Assembly: GCF_902499555.1 (NCBI RefSeq)
Contig: NZ_CABVMM010000009.1
Coordinates: 29,178-93,177, forward strand
Reading direction: 5' to 3'
DNA length: 64,000 nt
Source: Mesonia oceanica
GTDB taxonomy: Bacteria; Bacteroidota; Bacteroidia; Flavobacteriales; Flavobacteriaceae
The position numbers and the translations under genes were made by a program. This document shows positions 34,449 to 43,297 of this stretch, one piece after another (positions within the stretch are counted from its first letter, which is position 1; each line of letters opens with the position of its first letter). The notes beneath the pieces were generated by a model. It did no database searches and was not told the DNA's origin. It saw nothing but the letters and a program-made list of their open reading frames with translations.

Positions 34449-35699
34449 TTAGTTGCTAATATTCCTGCTGCTGGCACTCCCTACGCCAATTATCCTGTCA
34501 TAGCGTCCGCCTATATCCCTGTAGTAAGCTAAAATGGTGTATTGATTTTCGGTTTCATCAAAATTACCGCTGTTAAAACCTTCGTTGATGGTTCCGTCAG
34601 GATTCAGTAATACATACTTGTAGTTGTAGAACCCTTGTTTGAAAAGTCGTTTTCCTTCGTAGCGTTCTGTTTTTGGGTTGTAGGTTAATTTGGTAGAATC
34701 GTCTAAGTTGAAATTATTGAAATTCCCGAAAATATGAATTTCACCACCATTTAAATTTTCATAATTGGCTAAGGAAAAATGAACCCAAGTATATTCTGCT
34801 TCAATCGTAGGGTCTTCTCCTTGAATGGTATTTACTCTGAAATTTCCGTTAATATCGGGATCGTAAGTGTATGGAGAATAGGAACGATTTTTATCGGTAA
34901 ATAAATAGGTATTGTAAATATCCTTTAGTTCAATAGTTCTAATATTCATATTGGCTGCTCTTACATCTTTATTGTCAAATTCCAGGTATTCATTTCCGCC
35001 CCAAAAAGAAGCTTCTTGATCATAGCGGTAAATAAATTCATTTCCTAATGAATATTGAGGCTTTAAGTTGTAAATAGAATTTTTAAGGTTGTTGTTTTGG
35101 ATGATCAGGGTTTTTAAATTCTGATCAGGATTTTTAAAAATTATCCTATCGGAACCATCGATGGAAAAATAAACGACTTGTTTTTCGTCGATGTATTTTA
35201 AATCCCTGGATCTTCTTATTTCAACCTTTACAATGGCGATGTCTTCGTAGACCATAAATTTTCTGGAAAAAACTAATTCTTTATCGCTGTTGAATACTTT
35301 TAGCATATAATTCCCACTCTTTTTTAATCTTCGTGTATTTCGATTAGGAATGCTTAGTGTATAATGGGAATACATTTGAAGTGTGTTGTACGAATTCAAA
35401 TAAGTAAGAATGCGCATATCATCAAAGCCTTCCATATATTCGTTTTTAGCTAAATTGGAAGGCGTCCAGTCAAAATCGTAATGTTCAATCGTATAGTAGT
35501 AATCGGCTTCATCTCCAATTAAATCATCAAAACTAATGGTGATGGGGTCACCGAGTTTTACAATTGGGGTTCCAGGAAATTCTGTACTTCCAAAAAACTG
35601 AACTGTTTTAATGTAAGGAGGGGGAGTGGTTTCTAATACTTGTGAAAATAAGGAATTAGAAATAACGATGCTGAAGATGAAAATAATTATATTTTTCAT
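34449..35699 (-). CDS. Type IX secretion system plug protein (DUF5103)
   Basis: 416 residues. Signal peptide MKNIIIFIFSIVISNSLFSQ, then a beta-rich protein matching the DUF5103 family: the N-terminal KTVQFFGSTEFPGTPIVKLGD and YYTIEHYDFDWTPSNL segments (about 31-85), SHYTLSIPN, a central EASFWGGNEYLEF and the C-terminal GGEIHIFGNFNNFNLDD and YKYVLLNPDG parts. Members of this family have been seen to plug the SprA translocon of the type IX secretion system from the periplasm. Located first in a three-gene run with DUF3667 and apaG; divergent from nqrA. ATG start. Confidence 0.82.
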   Translation of the reverse strand: MKNIIIFIFSIVISNSLFSQVLETTPPPYIKTVQFFGSTEFPGTPIVKLGDPITISFDDLIGDEADYYYTIEHYDFDWTPSNLAKNEYMEGFDDMRILTYLNSYNTLQMYSHYTLSIPNRNTRRLKKSGNYMLKVFNSDKELVFSRKFMVYEDIAIVKVEIRRSRDLKYIDEKQVVYFSIDGSDRIIFKNPDQNLKTLIIQNNNLKNSIYNLKPQYSLGNEFIYRYDQEASFWGGNEYLEFDNKDVRAANMNIRTIELKDIYNTYLFTDKNRSYSPYTYDPDINGNFRVNTIQGEDPTIEAEYTWVHFSLANYENLNGGEIHIFGNFNNFNLDDSTKLTYNPKTERYEGKRLFKQGFYNYKYVLLNPDGTINEGFNSGNFDETENQYTILAYYRDIGGRYDRIIGVGSASSRNISN

Positions 35700-35857
35700 A
35701 AAAAAATACTTGATGAATTTGGGTTTAAATATAATTAAAAAGTTTTTTCAAAGGCTTATTATTCTAAAAATGAAAAAGCATTATTTAGAATAATTATAAA
35801 TTATTAGAATTAACTAAGTTCCAATTGACAAGTTTATCACATAAGGTATTTAATTAC

Positions 35858-35865
35858 TAAATTTG
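35858..35865 (+). promoter_or_regulatory. Predicted -7 promoter box of the nqr operon
   Basis: TAAATTTG, exact TAnnTTTG, 38 nt before the nqrA ATG. A TTG at 35825-35827 is 30 nt upstream, longer than the usual spacing. The box supports the nqrA start at 35896, because the longer frame beginning at 35863 would start inside it. Confidence 0.55.
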
Positions 35866-35895
35866 CGACCGCGAATATTAACTGATAACAGAATT

Positions 35896-37242
35896 ATGTC
35901 AAAAGACATTAAAGTTAAGAAAGGTCTTGATTTGCGGTTCAAGGGGGAAGCGGAAAAAACCCTTGTAGATGCCCCACGATCGAAGACCTTTGCTATTAAA
36001 CCACCGGATTTTCACTCAGTTGTTCCCAAACTTACTTTAAAAGAAGGAGCTAAAGTTTTAGCGGGTGAAGAGATTTTCTTTTCTAAATATAATAAAGAAT
36101 TAAAATTTGTTTCTCCTGTTAGTGGTGAGGTCAAAGAAGTAGTTAGAGGTGCTAAGCGCCGTGTGTTGGAGGTTGTGATTCAAGCAGATCAAACCAATTC
36201 TTATAAAGAATATGATCGTATAGATATTGCTTCGGCTGATGCGAAAGTAGTTAAGAATAGGGTTTTTGAAAGTGGTTGTGGAGCTTTTATAAAACAGCGT
36301 CCTTATGATGTTGTTGCTAACTCTGAAGATACTCCGAAGGCTATTTATGTTTCAACCTATAATACAGCACCACTTGCGGCAGATCCTGATTTCTTTTTAC
36401 AAGATCAAAAAGAAGAGTTTCAAGCAGGGATTGATGTCTTGAAAAAACTAACTGACGGGAAAGTTTATGCAGCGGTAAATAATAAATCTTCTAATTTTAA
36501 AGATATAAAAGGGGCTGAAATTTTAAATGTTTCAGGTCCGCATCCCGCCGGAAATGTAGGTGTTCACGTTAGTGAAACAGAACCTATGAATATGGGGGAT
36601 CGTGTATGGACTGTAGGTCCGGAAGATGTAGCGATTATCGGGAGATTGTTTTTGACTGGTAAATTTGATGCCAAAAGAACAATAGCTGTTGTTGGTGCCG
36701 ATGCAAAAGACAGGAAATATTTTAGAACTTATATTGGTGCTGATGCAACAGATTTAGTGGGCGGTTTTAATGAGAATGAAAGCCGTGTAATTTCTGGTGA
36801 TATGTTAACCGGGATTAAACTAACCAAAGAGCATCATTATTTAGGTTTTTACGATAATACGCTTACCGTAATCCCAGAAGGGAATAACTATAGGATATTT
36901 GGTTGGTTGCCATTTACTTATAATGGTATTCATTCCATGTCTAAAACTTCACTTTCTTGGATGTTGCCTAAAAAGAAGTATGATGTAAATACCAATTTAA
37001 ACGGTGAAGAAAGAGCTTTAGTGGTGACAGGGGAGATGGAAGAGGTTATGCCTTTAAATATTTATCCGATGCAATTGTTAAAAGCTTGTATGACCGGGAA
37101 TATTGAAAAAATGGAAAATCTTGGGATTTACGAAGTAATACCGGAAGATTTTGCATTGGTAGATTATGTGAATACCTCTAAAATTGAGGCGCAAGAAATA
37201 ATTCGTCTTGGTTTAGATTTAATGATTACTGAAGTAGGATAA
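35896..37242 (+). CDS. nqrA: Na+-translocating NADH:quinone oxidoreductase subunit A
   Basis: 448 residues from ATG 35896. Peripheral cytoplasmic subunit of Na+-NQR that contributes to the quinone-binding region; it holds no redox cofactor. Features: IKVKKGLDLRFKGEAEKTL at the start, FAIKPPDFHSVVPKLTLKEG (about 35-54), the biotinyl-lipoyl-like GAKVLAGEEIFF, and FNVSGPHPAGN-type motif (reads LNVSGPHPAGNVGVHV, about 210-225). First gene of nqrABCDEF; 14 bp before nqrB. The predicted promoter lies at 35858. Call secure. Confidence 0.95.
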   Translation: MSKDIKVKKGLDLRFKGEAEKTLVDAPRSKTFAIKPPDFHSVVPKLTLKEGAKVLAGEEIFFSKYNKELKFVSPVSGEVKEVVRGAKRRVLEVVIQADQTNSYKEYDRIDIASADAKVVKNRVFESGCGAFIKQRPYDVVANSEDTPKAIYVSTYNTAPLAADPDFFLQDQKEEFQAGIDVLKKLTDGKVYAAVNNKSSNFKDIKGAEILNVSGPHPAGNVGVHVSETEPMNMGDRVWTVGPEDVAIIGRLFLTGKFDAKRTIAVVGADAKDRKYFRTYIGADATDLVGGFNENESRVISGDMLTGIKLTKEHHYLGFYDNTLTVIPEGNNYRIFGWLPFTYNGIHSMSKTSLSWMLPKKKYDVNTNLNGEERALVVTGEMEEVMPLNIYPMQLLKACMTGNIEKMENLGIYEVIPEDFALVDYVNTSKIEAQEIIRLGLDLMITEVG

Positions 37243-37256
37243 AAGGATCATCATAT

Positions 37257-38426
37257 ATGAAGTGGATACGTCAAAGGCTCGATAAAATTAAAGAGCCATT
37301 TTCTAAAGGAAATAAATACGAAAAGTTTGCACCTGCGATCAATGCATTAGATACATTTTTATTTGTACCTAATCATACAACTAAAAAAGGTGCTCACGTT
37401 AGAGATGCGGTAGATTTAAAGCGTGTCATGATAACAGTGGTACTTGCTTTGGTTCCTGCCTTAATATTTGGAATGTGGAATACAGGTTACCAATATTTAC
37501 ATCAAATTCAAGGTGAAGTTGGTTTTTGGGAAGCTATAGGTTACGGAGCTACAAAGTTTTTACCTATGATTGTGGTTTCTTACGCTGTAGGTTTAGGAAT
37601 TGAATTTGCATTTGCTATTATGCGGGGGCACGAAGTAAACGAAGGTTATTTAGTGACCGGTTTACTTATCCCAATGATTATGCCTATTGGTATTCCGTTA
37701 TGGATGGTAGCGGTTTCAGTAGTATTTGCTGTAGTGATTGGTAAAGAAGCATTTGGAGGTACCGGGATGAATATTTTAAATCCCGCTTTAACTGCGAGGG
37801 CTTTTGCCTTTTTTGCTTATCCTACCTATATGTCTGGTAATACCGTTTGGGTAAGTGAAGCAGGTGTAATCGATGGTGTCTCTGGTGAAACAATTTTAGG
37901 TAAATTAGCGGCTGGAACAGATGTTCCTTATACTTCTATGGATATGTTCTCGGGATTAATACCAGGTTCCATTTCAGAAACTTCTACTATCTGTATTCTT
38001 GCCGGAGCTTTGTTGTTGATTTTAACCAAAGTTGGAAGTTGGAGAATTATATTTAGTGGTTTTATAGGAGCTGCTTGTATGGCGTTGATTTTTAACTGGC
38101 TTGGAGGAGCTTATTTTCCAGATAACGATTTAATGAATTTCCCTTGGTATAATCACTTAATTGTTGGTGGTCTTGCTTTTGGAGTGGTGTTTATGGCAAC
38201 AGATCCTGTTTCTGCAGCGCAAACCTTTAAAGGGAAATGGATTTATGGTTTCTTGATAGGTCTTTTCGCGGTAATGATTCGGGTGTTTAACCCAGCTTAT
38301 CCGGAAGGAATCATGTTGGCCATCTTGTTAATGAACGTATTCGCACCGACCATCGATCATTTTGTGATAGAGTCTAATGTGAAGAAACGTAAGAAAAGAG
38401 TTAAAGCACAAGTAAAAACAGCTTAA
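37257..38426 (+). CDS. nqrB: Na+-translocating NADH:quinone oxidoreductase subunit B
   Basis: 389 residues, ten or so membrane helices. Inner-membrane subunit of the Na+ channel that carries a covalent FMN on a threonine and bound riboflavin. The FMN site is the threonine in PGSISETSTICIL (about 238-250), the target of ApbE encoded downstream. Other landmarks: FVPNHTTKKGAHVRDAVDLK, GGTGMNILNPALTARAF (about 163-179) and FMATDPVSAAQTFKGKW (about 309-325). Follows nqrA by 14 bp. Call secure. Confidence 0.95.
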   Translation: MKWIRQRLDKIKEPFSKGNKYEKFAPAINALDTFLFVPNHTTKKGAHVRDAVDLKRVMITVVLALVPALIFGMWNTGYQYLHQIQGEVGFWEAIGYGATKFLPMIVVSYAVGLGIEFAFAIMRGHEVNEGYLVTGLLIPMIMPIGIPLWMVAVSVVFAVVIGKEAFGGTGMNILNPALTARAFAFFAYPTYMSGNTVWVSEAGVIDGVSGETILGKLAAGTDVPYTSMDMFSGLIPGSISETSTICILAGALLLILTKVGSWRIIFSGFIGAACMALIFNWLGGAYFPDNDLMNFPWYNHLIVGGLAFGVVFMATDPVSAAQTFKGKWIYGFLIGLFAVMIRVFNPAYPEGIMLAILLMNVFAPTIDHFVIESNVKKRKKRVKAQVKTA

Positions 38427-38436
38427 AAGTATACTC

Positions 38437-39165
38437 ATGAATAGAAATAGTAACGCATATACTTTCATTTTTGCGGTAATAATGGTAATCGTGGTGGCTT
38501 CTGTACTGGCATTCACTGCTACTTCCTTACAGCCGATACAAAATGAAAATGTTCGACAAGAGAAAATGCAGAATATTTTACATACTGTAGGTATAGATGT
38601 AGAACGTTCTCAGGCAAAAGAAAATTTCGATAAATATATCATTAAGGAATTAGCTTTAGATTCAAAAGGAAAGGTGAAGTTTGAAGGCGAGAAGGCTTTC
38701 CAGGTAGATCTTTCTAAAGAATTAAATAAGGCAGATACAGAACAGGCATTCCCATTATATATAGCTGATGTAAAAGGCGAAGAATATTATATTATTCCTT
38801 TAAGAGGTACAGGTCTGTGGGATGCAATTTGGGGATATATTGCTTTAAAAAATGATGTAAATACCATAAAAGGTGTTGTTTTTGATCACAAGGGGGAAAC
38901 TACCGGACTTGGAGGTGAAATTACTAAAGCCTGGTTTCAGCAACGTTTTGAAGATGAAAAAATCTTTGATAGTGCTGGTAACTTAGTAGGTGTTTCTGTA
39001 GTGAAAGGCTATGGAGGAGGAAGCAATAAAGACGATAATGAAGTAGATGCAATTTCAGGAGCAACCATTACTGGTGACGGTGTGACTAGAATGATTTCTG
39101 AAAGGTTAAAGCATTACCTTCCTTATTTTAAGAGTAAAACTGATATGAAAGTAGCAGTAAAATAA
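38437..39165 (+). CDS. nqrC: Na+-translocating NADH:quinone oxidoreductase subunit C
   Basis: 242 residues. One N-terminal membrane helix (about 8-30) and a periplasmic FMN-binding domain. The covalent FMN attaches to the threonine of [15 protein letters not shown] (about 205-219), the classic D-x-x-S-G-A-T flavinylation motif recognised by Apb[15 protein letters not shown] and [13 protein letters not shown] are also conserved. Third gene of the operon, 10 bp after nqrB and 7 bp before nqrD. Call secure. Confidence 0.95.
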   Translation: MNRNSNAYTFIFAVIMVIVVASVLAFTATSLQPIQNENVRQEKMQNILHTVGIDVERSQAKENFDKYIIKELALDSKGKVKFEGEKAFQVDLSKELNKADTEQAFPLYIADVKGEEYYIIPLRGTGLWDAIWGYIALKNDVNTIKGVVFDHKGETTGLGGEITKAWFQQRFEDEKIFDSAGNLVGVSVVKGYGGGSNKDDNEVDAISGATITGDGVTRMISERLKHYLPYFKSKTDMKVAVK

Positions 39166-39172
39166 AATTTTT

Positions 39173-39925
39173 ATGGCTAAAGAAAATAGTAAAAACACAG
39201 AGGTTTCAGAAAAAGAAGCCAAGAAAAAAGAATTAATCTTTTTCCTTTCTAGTTCAGAAGAAAAAGAAAGCTTCTTGTCTAAACAAAACATGAAGTTATT
39301 GTCAGATCCATTAAATGATGATAACCCAATTACTGTTCAGGTATTAGGTATCTGTTCGGCATTAGCGATTACCGTGCAATTGCAAGCTGCTATTGTGATG
39401 TCTTTGGCGGTAATGGTTGTAATGGCATTTAGTAACATGATTATCTCATTAATGCGTAATCTTATTCCTAGCCGAATTAGGATTATTGTTCAGTTAGTAG
39501 TCGTTGCTGCATTGGTAATTTTAGTAGATCAAGTGCTTAAAGCCTATGCTTACGATGTTAGTAAACAGCTATCTGTATTCGTTGGTTTAATTATTACCAA
39601 CTGTATCGTGATGGGGCGTTTAGAAGCATTTGCATTGGGTAACGGAGTTTATAAATCGTTTTTAGATGGTATTGGTAATGCAGCCGGATATGGATTAATT
39701 TTAATTATCGTGGCGTTTTTCCGTGAACTTCTAGGTTCTGGTAAATTGTTCGGTTTTGAAGTATTAGGTCATAAAGGAGCAACTTTAGCTGAATCAACAG
39801 GACTATATGCTTTTGGTTACGAAAATAACGGGTTAATGTTATTGGCGCCTATGGCTTTAATTATCGTTGGGATCATTATTTGGGTACAACGTTCAAGAAA
39901 TAGAAAATTAATAGAAGAAGCATAG
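39173..39925 (+). CDS. nqrD: Na+-translocating NADH:quinone oxidoreductase subunit D, with N-terminal extension
   Basis: 250 residues; the usual length is about 210. Six membrane helices with one cysteine in [15 protein letters not shown] and one in [14 protein letters not shown]; with the equivalent pair in NqrE they hold the membrane 2Fe-2S (Fe) centre that passes electrons across the bilayer. The conserved protein starts around [13 protein letters not shown] (residue 41). Before it lies a hydrophilic stretch rich in K, E and S, also kept in frame after the ATG at 39173. That extension is unusual. The ATG at 39293 would give the classical length. Call secure, start uncertain. Confidence 0.92.
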   Translation: MAKENSKNTEVSEKEAKKKELIFFLSSSEEKESFLSKQNMKLLSDPLNDDNPITVQVLGICSALAITVQLQAAIVMSLAVMVVMAFSNMIISLMRNLIPSRIRIIVQLVVVAALVILVDQVLKAYAYDVSKQLSVFVGLIITNCIVMGRLEAFALGNGVYKSFLDGIGNAAGYGLILIIVAFFRELLGSGKLFGFEVLGHKGATLAESTGLYAFGYENNGLMLLAPMALIIVGIIIWVQRSRNRKLIEEA

Positions 39926-39947
39926 AAACTGCTTAAAATTATAGATT

Positions 39948-40565
39948 ATGCAAGAGTATTTAAATTTATTTGTTAGAAGTATCTTCATCGAAAATATGAT
40001 TTTCGCATACTTCTTAGGGATGTGTTCTTACTTGGCAGTTTCAAAAAACGTAAAAACTGCAGTTGGTTTAGGAGCAGCGGTAATCTTCGTACTTACTGTT
40101 ACAGTACCTATCAACTTCTGGATGGATCAATATTTATTAAGACCTGGAGCGTTACAATGGATAGACCCTGCTTATGCAGATGTAGATTTAAGTTTCTTAA
40201 GTTTCATCATGTTTATTGCGGTAATTGCATCGATGGTTCAGTTAGTAGAAATGATTGTTGAAAAATTTGCACCTGCATTATACGGAGCGTTAGGTATTTT
40301 CTTACCACTTATCGCGGTAAACTGTGCGATATTAGGAGGTTCTTTATTTATGCAGCAAAAGAATTTTGATAATGTTGGAGCAGCTGTAACCTATGGTTTT
40401 GGTAGTGGTATAGGCTGGTTCTTAGCTATCTTAGCGATTGCAGCTATTAGAGAAAAAATTGCGTACTCAAACGTACCTGCCCCATTAAAAGGTTTGGGAA
40501 TAACATTTATTATTACCGGATTAATGGCGATAGGTTTTATGAGTTTTATGGGAATTAAATTATAG
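39948..40565 (+). CDS. nqrE: Na+-translocating NADH:quinone oxidoreductase subunit E
   Basis: 205 residues, six membrane helices, standard length. Homologue of NqrD in inverted orientation; the cysteines in [12 protein letters not shown] (about 26) and [10 protein letters not shown] (about 120) complete the iron centre between NqrD and NqrE. Opening [17 protein letters not shown] and closing [19 protein letters not shown] are typical. 22 bp after nqrD, 16 bp before nqrF. Inner membrane. Call secure. Confidence 0.95.
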   Translation: MQEYLNLFVRSIFIENMIFAYFLGMCSYLAVSKNVKTAVGLGAAVIFVLTVTVPINFWMDQYLLRPGALQWIDPAYADVDLSFLSFIMFIAVIASMVQLVEMIVEKFAPALYGALGIFLPLIAVNCAILGGSLFMQQKNFDNVGAAVTYGFGSGIGWFLAILAIAAIREKIAYSNVPAPLKGLGITFIITGLMAIGFMSFMGIKL

Positions 40566-40581
40566 TAGAAAACAAAGCATT

Positions 40582-41871
40582 ATGACAGTAATAATTGCAA
40601 GTGTAATTGTATTTTTAGCATTAATACTTTTATTGGTAAGTGTACTTTTAGGAGCTAAAGCAAAACTTATTCCTTCTGGTCCTGTAAAAATCAATGTCAA
40701 CGGAGAAAAAGATATAGAAGTAGGTTCCGGGGGAACTTTGTTATCTACACTAGGGGATAATAAACTTTTTTTACCGTCTGCCTGTGGTGGTGGTGGTACT
40801 TGTATTCAGTGTAAGTGTATCGTTAAAGAAGGTGGAGGAGCAATTCTGCCTACCGAAGAGCCACACTTTACCAGAAAAGAGATTGCTGAAGGTTGGCGTC
40901 TTGGATGTCAGGTGAAAGTAAAACAAGATATGGATATTCAAATCCCTGAAGAGGTATTTGGTATTAAAAAATGGGAAGCAACCGTAGTGAGAAACTGGAA
41001 TGTTGCTTCTTTTATCAAGGAATTTGTAGTTGAAATTCCTGAAGATATGGACTACAAAGCTGGAGGTTATATTCAGATTGAAGTTCCTAAATGTGAGGTG
41101 AAGTTTGAAGATATGGATATTACTGCTCACCCGGAAGAACATCCAGGAGAGCCAGATAAATTCCAAAAAGAGTGGGATAACTTTAAGCTTTGGCCTTTAG
41201 TGATGAAAAATCCAGAGACAGTAGAAAGAGCTTATTCTATGGCTTCTTATCCTGCTGAAGGACGTGAAGTGATGCTTAATGTTCGTATTGCAACTCCTCC
41301 TTTCGATCGTGCAAAAGGCGGTTGGATGGATGTGAATCCAGGGATAGCTTCTTCTTATATTTTCTCTAGAAAGAAAGGAGATAAAGTAATTATATCCGGT
41401 CCTTATGGGGAATTCTTCATTAACGAAAGTGAAGCTGAAATGTTATACGTAGGTGGTGGTGCAGGAATGGCCCCTATGCGTTCTCACTTATATCACTTAT
41501 TTAAAACCTTAAAAACGGGTAGAAAAGTAACCTATTGGTACGGAGGTCGTTCTAAAAGAGAATTATTTTATTTAGAACATTTTAGAGAACTAGAAAGAGA
41601 ATTTGAAAATTTTAAATTCTATATCGTTCTATCTGAACCTTTAGAAGAAGATAATTGGAAAGTAAAAGAAGATATAAATAGTGAAGGTGATGGGTTCTTA
41701 GGGTTTGTTCACAATGCTGTGATCGATGAATACCTTAGTAAACATGACGAGCCGGAAGAAATAGAATTATATTTCTGTGGACCACCGTTAATGAATAAAG
41801 CGGTTCAAAAAATGGGAGAAGATTTTGGTATTCCTGATGAAAATATCAGATTCGATGATTTCGGAGGATAA
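40582..41871 (+). CDS. nqrF: Na+-translocating NADH:quinone oxidoreductase subunit F
   Basis: 429 residues. Entry point of electrons from NADH. One N-terminal membrane helix (about 3-26), a 2Fe-2S ferredoxin domain with cysteines in PSACGGGGTCIQCKC and GWRLGCQV (about 69-113), then FAD domain (RAYSMASYPAE, about 217-227) and NADH domain (YVGGGAGMAPMRSHLYHL, about 290-307; YFCGPPLMNKAV, about 400). Last structural nqr gene; followed by a strong terminator at 41894, so the orphan and apbE downstream are transcribed separately or by read-through. Call secure. Confidence 0.96.
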   Translation: MTVIIASVIVFLALILLLVSVLLGAKAKLIPSGPVKINVNGEKDIEVGSGGTLLSTLGDNKLFLPSACGGGGTCIQCKCIVKEGGGAILPTEEPHFTRKEIAEGWRLGCQVKVKQDMDIQIPEEVFGIKKWEATVVRNWNVASFIKEFVVEIPEDMDYKAGGYIQIEVPKCEVKFEDMDITAHPEEHPGEPDKFQKEWDNFKLWPLVMKNPETVERAYSMASYPAEGREVMLNVRIATPPFDRAKGGWMDVNPGIASSYIFSRKKGDKVIISGPYGEFFINESEAEMLYVGGGAGMAPMRSHLYHLFKTLKTGRKVTYWYGGRSKRELFYLEHFRELEREFENFKFYIVLSEPLEEDNWKVKEDINSEGDGFLGFVHNAVIDEYLSKHDEPEEIELYFCGPPLMNKAVQKMGEDFGIPDENIRFDDFGG

Positions 41872-41893
41872 AACCTTCCTCTTTAAGAATAAT

Positions 41894-41929
41894 AAAAGTC
41901 CGATAACCTTATATCGGACTTTTTCTTTT
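41894..41929 (+). terminator. Intrinsic terminator of the nqr operon
   Basis: AAAAGTCCGATA (41894-41905) pairs perfectly with TATCGGACTTTT (41912-41923), loop ACCTTA, then TCTTTTT. It lies 22 bp after the nqrF stop. Confidence 0.92.
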
Positions 41930-41937
41930 TAATAACT

Positions 41938-41945
41938 TATCTTTG
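41938..41945 (+). promoter_or_regulatory. Predicted -7 promoter box of the orphan-apbE pair (leaderless)
   Basis: TATCTTTG, exact TAnnTTTG, starting exactly 12 nt before the ATG at 41950 and just after the nqr terminator. The transcript should begin at the start codon. Confidence 0.6.
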
Positions 41946-41949
41946 AGTT

Positions 41950-42306
41950 ATGAATGAATTATCTGAGCAAGACTTACATAACCTGGCGATGAATGTAGTG
42001 GGAGAAGATCTCCAGAAACAAGGTTATGAATTTCTAGGTGTAAATAGTCAATTAAAAAGAAATCCTCAATTTGTAGCCTTAAAGAATAAAAAACTACACT
42101 TTGTTATTGTGCGTGCTATTTCTTATCCTGACAATCCTGTTGAGTATGATGTTGTTTTTATGGAAACTATAAAAGAACACGCTAATAAATTTAACGCCCG
42201 TACTTTTTATGCAGGGGTGGGCTTAGCCCATTCAGAAGATTATGAAAAACCTTTAACTAAAGATTCTCAATACGTAGTAAATTATAATGGATTACAAGAA
42301 ATTTAA
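41950..42306 (+). CDS. Conserved small protein between nqrF and apbE (unknown function)
   Basis: 118 residues, hydrophilic, no signal, no membrane segment. It has an alternating pattern of strands and helices (FLGVNSQLKRNPQFVALKNKKLHFVIVRAI-like middle, which looks like a nuclease- or sensor-type beta core) and conserved-looking VEYDVVFMETIKEHA and TFYAGVGLAHSEDYEKPL parts. Proteins like this in related genomes are, as I recall, often labelled as Nqr subunit F because of position, but it has no ferredoxin, FAD or NAD motif. It overlaps apbE by 20 bp, so it is tied to flavinylation or Nqr assembly at least by location. Function unknown. Confidence 0.75.
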   Translation: MNELSEQDLHNLAMNVVGEDLQKQGYEFLGVNSQLKRNPQFVALKNKKLHFVIVRAISYPDNPVEYDVVFMETIKEHANKFNARTFYAGVGLAHSEDYEKPLTKDSQYVVNYNGLQEI

Positions 42307-43297
42307 TTTAATACTTCTCTTAGTAATAGTCTTTACTTCATGCAATAATAGTCCTTCATTGAGTTATACGGAGGGGAATGCCATCGGTACTACTTATCAT
42401 ATTAAATATTATTCAGATGAAAAGTTTGATGTAGAAAAAGGGATCGATTCTGTTTTTTATGCTGTTAATCAATCTATGAGTACCTACATGCCACAGTCGG
42501 ATATTTCCAGAATTAATAAAGGGGATAGCAGTATAGTGGTCGATAAAATGTTTAAGGAAACTTTTCAGCTTTCAAAGGAAATTCATCACAACACTAAGGG
42601 GTATTTTGAGCCTACTGTCGGCAATTTGGTGAATGCTTATGGCTTTGGTTCAGAAAACCTTAAAGTTCAACTAGACTCCACTACTATTGATTCTTTATTG
42701 CAATTTGTGGGAATTGAAAAGGTAAGCATAACTGAAGAAGGGAAACTAGTAAAAATGAATCCTGGTGTTTATCTCGAATTTAATGCCATAGGTAAAGGTT
42801 ATGCAGTTGATAGAATTGCTAAATATTTAGAGCTACACGGAGCTAAAAACTACTTAGTGGAAGTAGGTGGTGAATTAAGTGCAAAAGGCGTAAATCTTGA
42901 TAAAAACAAACCTTGGCGAGTAGGGATTGACGATCCTAACCAAACGGAAGCTCAAAGGACTATAACTTCTGTTCTTACTTTAAACGACAGGGCAATGGCT
43001 ACCTCTGGTAATTACAGAAAATTCCGAGTAGATTCAGTTACCGGAAAAAAATACGTACATACCATTAATCCCAATACTGGATTGGCAAGTAAAAGTAATT
43101 TATTGAGTGCATCTGTGTTAGCTGAAAATTGTGCCTTAGCCGATGGTTATGCAACAGCATTTATGGCTATGGGACTTGAAAAAAGTAAAGAAACTTTAGA
43201 ACAACTCCCTTCGGTTGATGCTTTTTTGATTTATGATGAAAATGGAGAAGTAAAAACTTATGCTACCAAAGGTTTTCAAAAAGTATTGCAAAATTAA
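42287..43297 (+). CDS. apbE: FAD:protein FMN transferase, lipoprotein
   Basis: 336 residues. Signal sequence ending in VIVFTSC, so a lipoprotein facing the periplasm. ApbE fold: MSTYMPQSDISRIN (about 64-77), FNAIGKGYAVDRIA with FAD contact (about 166-179), LVEVGGEL, MATSGNYR, HTINPNTG with the Mg-binding region and ADGYATAFMAMG. It cleaves FAD and links FMN to threonines of NqrB and NqrC, whose genes lie upstream. It overlaps the orphan by 20 bp and converges on the methyltransferase with shared TTAA at 43294-43297. Call secure. Confidence 0.94.
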   Translation: MDYKKFNLILLLVIVFTSCNNSPSLSYTEGNAIGTTYHIKYYSDEKFDVEKGIDSVFYAVNQSMSTYMPQSDISRINKGDSSIVVDKMFKETFQLSKEIHHNTKGYFEPTVGNLVNAYGFGSENLKVQLDSTTIDSLLQFVGIEKVSITEEGKLVKMNPGVYLEFNAIGKGYAVDRIAKYLELHGAKNYLVEVGGELSAKGVNLDKNKPWRVGIDDPNQTEAQRTITSVLTLNDRAMATSGNYRKFRVDSVTGKKYVHTINPNTGLASKSNLLSASVLAENCALADGYATAFMAMGLEKSKETLEQLPSVDAFLIYDENGEVKTYATKGFQKVLQN

